64,000 nucleotides of DNA from Bactericera cockerelli (Eukaryota > Arthropoda > Insecta > Hemiptera > Triozidae). The stretch lies in the NCBI GenBank assembly GCA_024516035.1, contig CM044957.1, positions 22,174,570-22,238,569 on the forward strand. Reading direction: 5' to 3'. The notes below the pieces were generated by a model, which saw only the letters and a program-made list of their open reading frames with translations, was not told the origin of the DNA and ran no database searches. Position numbers and translations under genes: made by a program. This document shows, piece after piece, positions 8,933 through 20,212 of this stretch. Position 1 is the stretch's first letter. Each line of letters opens with the position of its first letter.

Positions 8933-11900
8933 ATGAGTGCTCTTCTAGTCTTCTTCATCTTGGGTAAAATATATCAGCAAAAAGCTATAAAAAAAAACTT
9001 AAAGTAGCATCTTTACCTTTATACTATCAGCCAACTTTATATTCCAAACAAGTTTTGATGTTGTCCAAATCCAAGTTATTTCTATTTTTGTATTTTCAAG
9101 TTAGTATATCTACAATCTACATAGGTACTACTAACTTGTGAATTAAGAAATGATGCCTATTTAGTATGTAAGATATTGCCTGTGTTTAAAACAAGTCAGT
9201 CTGTATTTTATTGTGTAGATTACGTTTATTTATTCTTATTTTAAAAAATGGCATTTCCGGCCCTACCCAGGTTGGGTGAATGGAGCGGTAAAACCCTCGT
9301 ACAAATCCAGGACATTAAATCAAATAGAATCGTTGGCTTTAGGAAGGGCATCCAACCGTAAAAATGTTCCAAAACCAACGAACCTCAACCGTGAGGTTGA
9401 ACAACGTCACCTCTGCTTAAGGGGGATAAGACAGAGTAAAAGAAGGAGAAAAAAATGCTACGCCGTTCCCAAGGAGGTTTGAGAAATGATGAAAAGCTCA
9501 ACTTTTGAACAATGTGAGCAGTTAGAATAGCTCTTAAAACATTTAATAGCCACCATACAAAATTTCACCTTAATCCAAATTGTGGTTCTTGAGTTACACT
9601 CGTTGGTTCGTCAATAACACAAACGAATCAATTTCTAATGTTCTCATCTTCTTTCACCTCAGGGACTGCAACCCTTGGTGTTTCGGCCCAGAGGCGACCC
9701 CCCAACTATAGTCTCGAGTTCATGCCAAACACTGAGTTCACGTGTGAGGACAAGGTCATAGGAGGCTACTATGCGGATGCGGATGCTCAATGTCAGATGT
9801 TCCACCTTTGTATCAAAGTAGCAGGAGAAGTAAGTAATTTCTACTATCCAAAGTCCCATCCAACTATTTTCCCAGCAAAGTAGCTGGAGAAGTAAGTAGT
9901 TTCTACTATCCAAAGTCACATCCAACTGTTTTCCAAGCAAAGTAGCAGGAGAAGTAAATAGTTTCTACTATCCAAAGTCCCATCCAAATTATTTCCAAGC
10001 AAAGTAACAGGAGAAGTAAGTAATTTCTACTATCCAAAGTCCCATCCAACTATTTTCCAAGCAAAGTCACAGGAAAAGTAAGTAATTTCTACTATCTAAA
10101 GTCCCATCCAATTACTTTCCAAGCAAAGTAACAGGAGAAGTAAATAATTTCCTTTATCCAAAGTCCCACCAACTATTTTCCAAGCAAAGTAACAGGAGAA
10201 GTAAGTAATTTCTACTATCCAAAGTCCCATCCAACTATTTTCCAAGCAAAGTAACAGGAGAAGTAAGTAATTTCTACTATCCAAAGTCCCATCCAACTAT
10301 TTTCCAAGCAAAGTCACAGGAAAAGTAAGTAATTTCTACTATCTAAAGTCCCATCCAATTACTTTCCAAGCAAAGTAACAGGAGAAGTAAGTAATTTTCT
10401 ATATCCAAAGTCCCACCAACTATTTTCCAAGCAAAGTAACAGGAGAAGTAAGTAATTTCCACTATCCAAAGTCCCATCCAACTATTTTTCAAGCAAAGTA
10501 GCAGAAGAAGTAAGTAATTTCTACTATCCAAAGTCACATCCAATTATTTTCCAAGCAAAGTAACAGGAGAAGTAAGTAGTTTCTACTATCCAAAGTCCCA
10601 TGCAATTATTTCCAAGCAAAGTAGCAGGAGAAGTAAGTAGTTTCTACTATCCAAAGTCCCATCCAACTATTTTCCAAGCAAAGTAACAGGTGAAGTAAGT
10701 AATTTCTACTATCCAAAGTCCCACCAACTATTTTCCAAGCAAAGTAACAGGAGAAGTAAGTAATTTCCACTATCCAAAGTCCCATCCAACTATTTTTCAA
10801 GCAAAGTAGCAGAAGAAGTAAGTAATTTCTACTATCCAAAGTCACATCCAATTATTTTCCAAGCAAAGTAACAGGAGAAGTAAGTAGTTTCTACTATCCA
10901 AAGTCCCATGCAATTATTTCCAAGCAAAGTAGCAGGAGAAGTAAGTAGTTTCTACTATCCAAAGTCCCATCCAACTATTTTCCAAGCAAAGTAACAGGTG
11001 AAGTAAGTAATTTCTACTATCCAAAGTCCCACCCAACTATTTTCCAAGCAAAGTAACAGGAGAAGTAAGTAATTTCTACTATCCAAAGTCCCATCCAACT
11101 ATTTTCCAAGCAAAGTAACAGGAGAAGTAAGTCACACTAGTTTATTTTAGGAAAAATATAATCGCTTGGAAAATAAACAACTTGAGTTACTTGGGAAATA
11201 TTTTAAACTTTAATGAGTAACCATACAAAATTTGGCTAAATCGGTCCTAATACTAAAAATTAATCTTACCTCATTGAACGAATCTCTCTTTCAATTCAAC
11301 GAGGTAATAGCGCGAGTGTGATGGGAACTCTCCCCTCTTCCATTGCATTGGAAGAAATTTTTTATCTGTAATATGTAAAAATAAATTTAAATGTTGAAGT
11401 AATGAAAAAAAAAAAAATTAATGATAATTTTGAATTAAAAATCCCAACTCTTCAATTATTTTTTCCAGGTACAAGACTTCCGCTTCCTCTGCCCCAATGA
11501 CACAAGCTTTGATCAAGAGAATCAAATCTGTGATGATTGGTACAACATTGATTGTGAACCCAGCTTGCTAAAGGACAAAGTTGACCTGTTCAGACTTGAT
11601 TGTAAGTTCCTCTCCTTTAACACATTCGCGAGGCTAGTTGTAGTTTTTAACCTTGATAAAAAGAAAATTGATGTATACTTACGTAAATTCCATGGTCATG
11701 AAATGAAAATGTCGTATGAATATGATAGTGTAAGTACTGCAAGTTTATGAAGAATCTATACACACATGCATCTATACACAATAATTTTATTATGTATTTG
11801 TATGTATTTTGAAGTATGATTGAGAGAAAATAGAAAGTTATATCACACTCAGTGAATCCAGAGGTCGTGGGTTCGAAACCTAGCCGGGACATGACAATTT

Positions 11901-14623
11901 ATCTTGGACTGAATAATCCTAATCGGACAGGATAAATAAGGCGATATTATTATTATTATTACTTCAGATAAATTTCTAATATTGTAAATCGGAAGTATTG
12001 TATAAGGTTTTGTAAAAAAAAAAAAATATTTTTTACTCCGATTTCAATTTCATTTTTCTGGACGTTTCATAACCTCCTGAGCAACTTTGGTATTGTGTCT
12101 GTCTGTCGGTCTGTTAAGTACAATTCCTTGTAACGCGCAAATCTCAGAAATAGTCTGAACGGATCCAACGAAATTTTGTACACATATAGGAAACGTATTG
12201 TAGATAGTCCCATTTATTGTAAAATGTAGCTGTAGAATGTCCCATTGTAGATGAAAAATTCTGTATTTGTATGTCGTATACCTTATTTTTGTACTTTTTT
12301 GTCCAAAGTTTTGAATTTCTTAAAAATCATGTGTGTGGGTGTGTGTGTGCTTGTAATGTGTACGTGGGTGTGATCTGTGTTGGTGTCATGTATATGGTAT
12401 GTGTTTGTGTGGGTGTGATGTATGGGTATTGTTTGATGTCTTGGCGAAGCGGTTGCAGCCCGCTGGTCCTTAATATATCGGTTAGTACAACCATACGCCA
12501 TACGCACATCAAGATATTACCATTTTGAATATCGGAAAGTCGAGATTTTAAAAATAAACTAATGTGAAAACTGCTAACGCGTCGGGTTTTACAAAAGAAT
12601 GAATGAAAATTTCCAATTTTTTGCCACCTTTGCTCCCAGAATGCTCATATTTTTTTTTTGTGCTCGTTAAGAAAGCAAAACCGGCTTCACATTTGTGTCA
12701 ACTGTGCAGTAGGTATTTATTTTCTAAATCCATGCATTTAATAATGAGCAAGCTCAAGAGTAAAATTAGACTGGCAACTCATTGAGTGTTTGTGGCAATC
12801 GAATGAAAAATAGAAAACAAAAGTCATATAAAGGGACGTTAATTTATATCCATGGTTAAACCTAAAATTGTAACATTTAAAATCTATTCCAGTCGATTCA
12901 AGTAAGACTGCTTCATCCAGAAAGACACCGATTCTCGTAGGACCCTCAAGTGCCAAGCCAAATGTATCGTTCAATCGTCAGAAGCCATTCCAAGGAGGAA
13001 ATTCCATCGATGAAGATGACAACTTCTTAAGATCTGATACTGGTGACAGAAGACTTCAAAGTGAATTCCTGAGGTATGTTTCTATTTTAACCAACAACAA
13101 AAAAAATCATAGTACCACCATAAATGTATTACAGCCATCAGAGGTATAGTTATCATAGATGACATTACTATTGAACTGTTGAAATATTAAGTGACGAAAT
13201 TTGGCTGTATGGAATGGTCTTGCCTACCAATGTCAAAAAAAGTGATGAAAACTTCAAAAGTGAATTTTTTAGGGGACTTGACTTTTACAGGGTCCGCCAA
13301 GAAAACGGAGCCACTCGAAATATCCAGGCAACACAGAAGATACTGACAAAAAACGCCGACCCTATTTAATTAGGAAAAGGCTAGGAAGAAGACACCGCAC
13401 CATATATCATTGGGACACCGGTGCCGGAATTTGACTTATTTTCGAGTGATAAGGAAAGTCGTGTGGTGTCATACCAATTTATTATCATTACTAGGAGCGG
13501 CCCCAGTGGGGTTAACTTTGAAATCGTAAATAGAATCACACTGTTTGTAATGCCTTTCTGAAAATAACGTGTATTAAGACTAATTAATGGTATTTTTGTA
13601 AAAGATCTTAAACAGATGTTTTTTCCATTTGAAAGAATTAAATTTTCATAACTTTTTGAGATAATTACCTACTTTACTAGAGCAGGTATCAAGTTAACTT
13701 GAAAAAAACTATGCTTTTTCGAGTAAAATTTGTGCTAAATAAATTCAATGACTCTTAGTTTAATTTAAAATAAAGTCAGTTCCGGAGTTACTTCAACTGT
13801 AAAAAATTCTAAAACCTGCAATCAGTTCGAGTCTCCGGTTTTCAAGATATCATAAAATTACAATGAATAACAAGACACAAGACTCATTGCATCCATTTAG
13901 CTCAAATTGTACGCCAAAGAAGATAGTCTTTAAATTTACAAAAAAAAGTTGTCACCTCCGCTGGAAAGGTAATAATATCAAAAAGGCATAAAAATTTAAT
14001 TATTTAAATAGGAAAAATATGTGTTCAACAATTCTATTAACCACCACAACATACTCTTTATGTTTCAGGGGAAGTAGTAGCAGTAACTTCTATTCCAACC
14101 GAAATGGCAAGGATGATTACGTAGATGATCCAGTTATCATTACTAAAGAACAAGAAGTCAGCAAAGTTTCTAACGACTTCGATACGAAAAAGAACAAAGC
14201 GGTCGTCAGAAAATTACTTACGGGAAAACGACCAGTAGGACCAGGTGCTAATTCAGTGAATAACGAACATGTTCAAGAACACACCACAAAATATCAAAAC
14301 CTTTACAGAACCAAGCCATCTAGTATATACACATCAGCTGCCATTCCTGTGACAACAGCTCAAACTACTCCTGTCCCGTCAACTGAATCTACAACTCAAT
14401 ACGTAAGACCTAAAAATTCTAACTTAAGATTCAGAGGAAGCTTAAACTACAATGGCCAACAAAAGAGTTCAAACAACAACAACATTGCTGTCACAAATAA
14501 TGCTGCTACAGCAACGCAACCTTCAGTTGATTATTACAAGAAAACCTCTAGTAAACCAAATTTCAATAAAAACAACTACTACACTCAAACCCAACAAACA
14601 CAGGCCGTTACACAACAACAACA

Positions 14624-14695
<72 letters not shown>

Positions 14696-16052
14696 GAATT
14701 ACAACTATAATCAACAGCAAGTCTACAACACGAATCAACCTCAAAATTACAACACCAACCAACAACAGAGCTACAACACAAATCAACAAGCAAATTACAA
14801 TGCCAACACTCAAGCGCAAGTAAATTACAACAATGAAAATCAACAAATATACAATGCTAACAATCAAGCTATAACAGCAAATCAACAGTTCTATAACGCC
14901 AATCAACAATACAATGCTAACCAACAAAATTTGGTTAATGGAATCAACCAACAGGCATATAACGTGAATAATCTACAGAGTACTTCGAACAATTATCAAA
15001 ACGGTTTTACCCAACAACAACAAAACTATAACACTCAAGAATACAACAATGGACCGACACAGGTGCCACTCGACTATTTCAAGAAAACATCGGTTAAACA
15101 GTCCACTTATAAACAAGCTGCAAGTGGTTCTCAGACTCAAAATAACCAGGAAAACACACAAACGACTACGCCAAAAAAACAAAGCACAACAAACTACAAT
15201 GATTTTTACCGAACAAGTACCACAGCTCCAGCTACGTATAAATATAATGAATACTACCGTACCAGCTCAAACACTCCTCCTACGACAGCAGTGAACTACC
15301 AAGAGTTTTACAGGACCAGCACCAACACTCCTTCCACAGCAAACTTTAACGAATTCTACAGAACAAGCACTAGTACACCAGTAAACTACAACGAATACTA
15401 CAAGACTAGCACTACTAGTCCAAGTACCACATTTGATTACAATGAATACTACAGGACCTCCGCTGCAGCACTTCCATCAAGCACAGCCAACTATTTTGAC
15501 CCTTACAATAGCTATAAAGAACAGTTCTTATCTAACAATGCGTATGAGGAAGATGTTCAAGATGAATTCTTAAAAACAGCCCCAAGTAACAATTTGAAAC
15601 CCAGTGAAATTAATGCTTTCAGCAAAGCTTACAACAAACCTGTATCTTTCAATGCATCTTTGACAGCAAAATTAAGTTACAATACAAAAGGCGAAACTAC
15701 TCTAAAGCCGATCAAAGAAAAGACAGTTAATCCAACACAGCAAACATATTACTCACCTAAACAAAACACCCAAACTTCTGTGACACAGTCAGTGTCTCAA
15801 GGGAAACAGACCACTACGCAACAAAGAGTTAGTGAGACCCCGTCTCCAACAGCACAACAGCCAGTACAAAGTGCCTCACCAAACGTTTCTAAAGCACCAA
15901 CACTTTCATTGGAAGAATACAAGAAGATCTTGGAAAAACCATCAGACTATGACTACGCTTATTACGATGGTGGTGACCCAAACAGAGATTATGATGGTGT
16001 AGAAAGAATACAAGAAGAATTCAGCAAAACAAAAAACATCAAAAAAGCTTAA
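8933..16052 (+). CDS. Secreted chitin-binding type 2 (peritrophin-A) protein with Q/N/Y-rich tail
   Basis: Five coding exons with matching phases: 8933-8963, 9663-9829, 11469-11601, 12893-13073 and 14069-16052; product about 831 residues. Residues 1-19 form a signal peptide (cleavage likely after VSA). One chitin-binding type 2 (CBM14) domain has its six cysteines at about 38, 54, 60, 74, 87 and 95, and is split by intron 2 between cysteines 3 and 4. The rest is low complexity: a Gln run of about 28 near residue 355, Asn/Gln/Tyr repeats, then about nine copies of a motif like YNEYYRTS or DYFKKTS, and an acidic Tyr/Asp-rich end. Such proteins bind chitin in cuticle, trachea or gut lining; the exact member is not recognised. 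Intron 2 carries a remarkable array of copied 5' splice sites. Confidence 0.88.
9247..9480 (+). repeat. SINE fragment (shared-core family) in intron 1
   Basis: Contains CCGGCCCTACCCAGG, then GGTAAAACCCTCGT and a tail with GAATCGTTGGCTTTAGGAAG and ACCTCAACCGTGAGGTTGAA. The same blocks in the same order are in the tRNA-headed SINE at 43215-43579 (opposite strand). The tRNA head is missing, so this copy is 5'-truncated. Confidence 0.75.
9830..11131 (+). repeat. Tandem array of 21 units of 61-62 bp, each carrying a copied 5' splice site
   Basis: Each unit begins GTAAGTAATTTCTACTATCC and ends with CAAAGTARCAGGAGAA, which is also the end of exon 2 (9814-9829). Counting the real donor, the start of each donor-like GTAAGT/GTAAAT falls at 9830, 9892, 9954, 10016, 10078, 10140, 10201, 10263, 10325, 10387, 10448, 10510, 10572, 10633, 10695, 10756, 10818, 10880, 10941, 11003, 11065 and 11127. 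The array lies wholly in intron 2. Reading past the first donor meets an in-frame TAG at 9881-9883, so only the first donor yields the full protein. Confidence 0.93.
11850..11960 (+). repeat. 5'-truncated tRNA-derived SINE, ATT-tailed family
   Basis: Starts within the tRNA-like head (AGAGGTCGTGGGTTCGAAAC, a B-box) and continues CGGGACATGACAA to TAAATAAGGCGATATTATT. It is the same family as the fuller copy at 40961-41168 (minus strand) and the one at 63085. Confidence 0.8.
11961..12330 (+). repeat. MITE-family fragment in intron 3
   Basis: Contains ATTACTTCAGATAAATTTCT, AATCGGAAGTATTGT, GTCTGTCGGTCTGTTAA and CGAAATTTTGTACACATATA, all found in the copies at 32945-33925 and 40199. Ends before a TG-rich stretch. 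Confidence 0.7.
12331..12425 (+). repeat. TG-rich simple repeat
   Basis: Imperfect GTGTGGGTGTGTGTG-type sequence; the short reading frames across it are artefacts of the repeat. Confidence 0.8.
14615..14696 (+). repeat. Coding CAA/CAG trinucleotide tract (polyglutamine)
   Basis: A pure CAG block lies inside a longer CAA run in exon 5 of the chitin-binding gene and encodes about 28 glutamines. Long opposite-strand frames of Leu or Val across it are shadows of the repeat. Confidence 0.95.
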
Positions 16053-16234
16053 GTTATAAACTCGACACGAAAAAAGGCTGACATAATTTTAAAACTAAGC
16101 TTGTAAAATACTATTAGAAGAGATAAAAGAATCATCACCTTTAGGAAAATTTATTGATTAGTTAAATGTCAGGGGCTCATGATATATCATATAAAATGTG
16201 GTATAATACATCGTATCTTTTACTGTCACAATAT

Positions 16235-16240
16235 AATAAA
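16235..16240 (+). promoter_or_regulatory. Candidate poly(A) signal, chitin-binding gene
   Basis: AATAAA 183 bases after the stop codon. Another AATAAA near 16759 would give a 3'UTR of about 700 bases. Confidence 0.45.
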
Positions 16241-16867
16241 ATCGTTAAAATGTGAAGTTCACAACTTTGTGATACCTACTTCTTGTCTAGTTTACGCTAG
16301 CTGATGACAGCTCAAACCTCTATCATCTATGAAAAGTATGGCTTTTTTACCTAATTCATAATCTCATTGTGAAATGATTGATTTACAAACTCTGTTACGA
16401 GTAAATAAGAAATATGTAAATGTGAATCATCAATGATATCCCAATCTTTCCTCTGTAAAGATACTTGCAGAATGTAAAAATCAACTAAGTGTGGTCTTAA
16501 TACCTAAATTAATTTTAGGGATAGTTTGTTAGTTCCAATATTTGAAAGATATTGTGAAACATTAATAACATGGTACTATAATTATTATGTATGTACCTAT
16601 ATGAGAATATGAGTACTTTTTGTTGAGATTTCGAAAGCTAAAGATAATAATAATTATTTTCTTCTTTCACATTTGAAATTATTTTCATATCCTAGTGCAG
16701 GTGTAATCTTGGACATTTGCATTGTTTTCTTTAAGTGATTCTATGTTTCATTAGTATGTAAATAAAAAAGTTAAACTTACGTTAACACATTTTTTAAATA
16801 TGTGTTACTGTACATATCCAACCCACTTAATTTGTCCAATTGTTAATTCAACTAAATCATAAAAATA

Positions 16868-17528
16868 CACTGCCAATTATTGAGACAATACTTCCTCGTG
16901 ATTGGTTCACATTGTATACGAGTACACTCGCCAATTTTGAAATTTTATAGTAAATCACTTGTATCTCCAAAATCACTTAACTGATTTTTTTCAAATTTAA
17001 TTTATATTGTAAAATATCATTTTTCCTACATTCTAAAATTTCTAGATCCTACGAAAAATTCTGTATGTGTATGTCGTATTTTTGCCTTATTTTTGCACTT
17101 TTTTGTCCAAAATTTTGAATTTCTTAAAAATCAGAGCTAAAATATATTTAAATAGATGGTCTTATTTTAAATTCATTAACTTCGCACTAGCGGTTGTTGG
17201 TGATAGAGACCATGGGCCTGACCACAAACTTTTTAATTATACGGTATACCGGATTTTGATGAGATTTTGTATTTATAGGTGTTCCAAGAAATTATTTTTT
17301 AATAAAATCTGATTTGCCTCTAATATTTAAGAAAATCCAAATTATTGGACATTTTTGTAGAATCTAGAGTGTAGGAAAAACGGTATTCTACCATATACAA
17401 CAAATTTAAAAAAAAAATCGATTAAGCTGTTTTGGAGATACAATTGATTTAGTATAAAATATCATAATTGCCACGTGTATACAATGTGAACCAATCACGA
17501 GGAAGTATTGTATCCATAATTGGCATTG
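16868..17528. mobile_element. MITE of 661 bp with long terminal inverted repeats, TA-flanked
   Basis: Left end CACTGCCAATTATTGAGACA and right end TAATTGGCATTG are inverted matches. The similarity extends inward through CAATACTTCCTCGTGATTGG, the TACACTCGCCAATTTTGA region and the CTTGTATCTCCAAAA region. TA dinucleotides abut both ends, as expected for Tc1/mariner-type insertion. No transposase is encoded. Related copies are at 620+7698, 18567, 30415, 32945, 41666 and 47055. Confidence 0.8.
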
Positions 17529-17599
17529 TATTTATGTTGTCACGATACTATTTATGATAGCAAAATTTGTTAAAATAAAAGAGATGAGGAACTGACCAC

Positions 17600-17700
17600 T
17601 CACAGTCGAAACCTCTTAATGGCTATTCCCGGTCTGTCCCAGGAGGTTAGTGAGTTTCAAGCGAATGGAGGGTAGACCCCCGCCTTATCTCAAATGTATC
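17600..17700 (+). repeat. Diverged SINE core fragment
   Basis: Contains GGCTATTCCCGGTCTGTCCC and GCGAATGGAGGGTAGACCCC, matching the central domain shared by the SINEs at 30074, 42286 and 43215. Confidence 0.6.
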
Positions 17701-18566
17701 AGGAAATCAGGATCCAATATTCTAGATCTAGAATCTAAATGTTAAAGAGAAGATGAGCCAAAAAAAGATTTTTTTATTCTGTTATTAATTTGTAGTGAGA
17801 TACACTCAGATAAAGACCGACCGGGACGGTTGAAAAATTTAACGACTTCGGCCGTTTTACAGGGCGGTCCAGAAAAACGTTTACACCGGTAATAGTAGTC
17901 ATAGATAACTAGATACAGGTAAGTTAGAAAATGTACTCTTTTTAAAACCCCCGAGTTCACTGAGGTTTTTAATGCCCAAATACATATTTTTTGTTAAATG
18001 AAAGATTGTTTTTGTAAATTTTAGGTTAATGAATGATAAAATTTCGGTACTAAGCTTAATAATTTAAAGTGGGACCATCTACAATGCGTCTCTTATACCT
18101 ATTACCTAAGTACATGATTGTATAAAATTTTATTGACTTTGTTCAGTAGGTACCGAGATTCTACACGCTATAATGAGAGTATGCACAACTTTTCATAAAA
18201 CTTCCTTCAACTTTGATGTTGTACAAGTATATAATATTATACTTACATTGCAACGGACCGCAATTTTGTCATTCGTCTTCTATTTTTTTTTTTTACAAAA
18301 ACAACCTTTTATTAACAAATAATGTTTTAGCCTGAAACCCCAGGCAAAGGCAAAAGTGTGTTTTCTCGCTTTCCACGAAAATGTAGAGAGATCGGATAAA
18401 ATACTTCAAATAGAAATGACCCTAATAGAAATATTTATCATCTACCTAACATTGACGGGTGTCTGCGTTTTTCTGTAGAAATATGTAGGTAATAGGTAAT
18501 ACGCGTTCCGGGCCAACACTGAGTGTGTTCCTTGCATTAAGAGGATTGTGAATAACATACCATAAT
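17701..18566. other. Intergenic, no gene seen
   Basis: AT-rich. Short frames on both strands match nothing I recognise. Confidence 0.4.
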
Positions 18567-18838
18567 TATTACTTCCGAGAATTTCTAATATTAGAAATCG
18601 GTATTGTGTTATATGTAATAGAAAATCGAAAAATTTGGACAAAAAAGTGCAAAAAAATAGACTTGATGATACAGAATTTTTGTAGAATCTAGAAATGTAG
18701 GAAAAACGGTATTTTACCATTTATTGAGAAAAAAAATCGGTCAAGCTGTTTTGGAGATACAAGTGATTTAGTATAAGATCTCTAAATTGCCACGTGTGAA
18801 TCAATCACGAGGAAGTATTGTGTCCTTAATTGGTAGTG
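18567..18838 (-). repeat. MITE-family copy
   Basis: Begins ATTACTTCCGAGAATTTCTA and ends CCACGTG...AATCAATCACGAGGAAG...TTAATTGGTAGTG followed by TA, the same terminus as the 16868 element. Confidence 0.75.
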
Positions 18839-19814
18839 TATTTTTAAACATCCCCAATTATTTTTGCTATCTAACTTGAAATTCTCACCAGAAACTTTCT
18901 TGCTTAGGTAAATAATAATTACGTAGGATAGTTTGTAAGACCTATCTTTGCTTTTCATTTACTTGCTTTCTTAAATGTCTCTTGGACTTGTATCATTACA
19001 TCATTATTTGTATTCTACAAATAAAACTCCCTTATTGTAAATATATATTTTTCTAAAAAAAAAAGGACTGACATATTCATTTAATATGATTCTAAGCATT
19101 TAATATGATTCGAGGATGTAGAGTGTAGGCCAGGGTCCTCCTCGAACATCCTCGACCCCAGTCCCTGGTAACTACAGCTAGATATACAGGGTGTTCCAAA
19201 GAAACGATTATGCAATTTCCAGCCCGAATATGCAATCTTTCCGCACAAAGTAATTTTTGCACCTTTCCGAAAAAGTTCAATTTTGGTTTATTCTTCAGGT
19301 CAGTGCTGCGTTCCTGTTAACGATAAGTCGATTCTGCACAATTCTGCAGAAAAGCTACAAAATTTCGATGTGTCTAGCTACGCTACTTTTTTTTACAGCT
19401 TGGTTTGTCGTGTTTTTTATACACCTGAACAGAAAAAAAGACAACTGATGCATCTTTTTTACTACATGAACATTTTTTTGCAAATTTTTCCAAAGACACT
19501 AGCAAGTTTGATAAAAGTTGGCGGCAGTGCTAAGAAATAATTTTACGATTTTTTATCACGTGATCTTCTGGGAAAACGAACCAGGTAAGTCTCAAAAATT
19601 TATGTTCAAAATCTTAAAACTGTTTACCCTGTACAGTCGGCTTGTACTCAGAGAGTAATTAGCTAATTTACATCTGATAATTTTCCTTGAGATCAATTTA
19701 AGGACACAGTCTAATGCATGATTGTTTATTTATCGATGATAGTTTTCAGGCATATTTTTCTGCACTTTGTGAATTTTTTTCTTTTAATTTTTGTACGTAT
19801 GTACCTGCAAGTTA
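18839..19814. other. Intergenic with a TE-end-like motif
   Basis: No gene recognised. ATACAGGGTGTTCCAAAGAA at about 19185 resembles the TACAGGGTGT start common to insect repeats; a similar one is at about 38781. Confidence 0.35.
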
Positions 19815-20212
19815 GGTAAAGTTGGCCCAGCCCAGTTGGAATTTTAATGTTTTTCTTAGTGCAATCGTTTGTACTTTGTTGTACCGGATTGTACCGTTGG
19901 AATTTTCGTTTGTACCCATTACCGTTCTCGAGATATTTGACTTTTTTGTGGGCTGGGCCAACTTAACGACAACCCAGCCCAGTCGAAATTTAGAAATTTT
20001 CTTTTTAGAAGTGGATTGTACGTCGTTTGTACCGTTAAAGTTTTCGTTTGTACCCAAACCGTTCACGAGATATTTAAGTTTAAAGTTTGGGTGCCAGCCC
20101 AGTCCAAGTAACTTTCCTAACTTTTTAAAATGCCTATAGATAGAGCATCGTTTGTAGACGTTTGTACCGTTGGAATTTTTGTTTGTACTCTCGTTCTCAA
20201 GATATTAAGGAA
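19815..20212. repeat. Three degenerate tandem units of ~130-150 bp
   Basis: Each unit holds CAGCCCAGT, a TTTGTACCGTT block, GTTTTCGTTTGTACCC or a variant, and GTTCNCGAGATATT. Units start near 19820, 19970 and 20092. Frames of about 80-105 residues on both strands are produced by the repeat. Family unknown. Confidence 0.7.

Noticed and set aside
10096..10851. Minus-strand frames of 66-81 residues rich in Leu across the donor array
   Set aside because: Produced by the repeat; unit length of 61-62 is not a multiple of three and the frames restart repeatedly.
9830..11131. Direct-repeat array that could be read as CRISPR-like
   Set aside because: Units are contiguous with no unique spacers, lie in an intron of a eukaryotic gene, and derive from the exon end.
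14523..14951. Minus-strand poly-Leu/Val frame of 142 residues
   Set aside because: Antisense of the CAA/CAG tract and Asn/Gln-rich coding exon.
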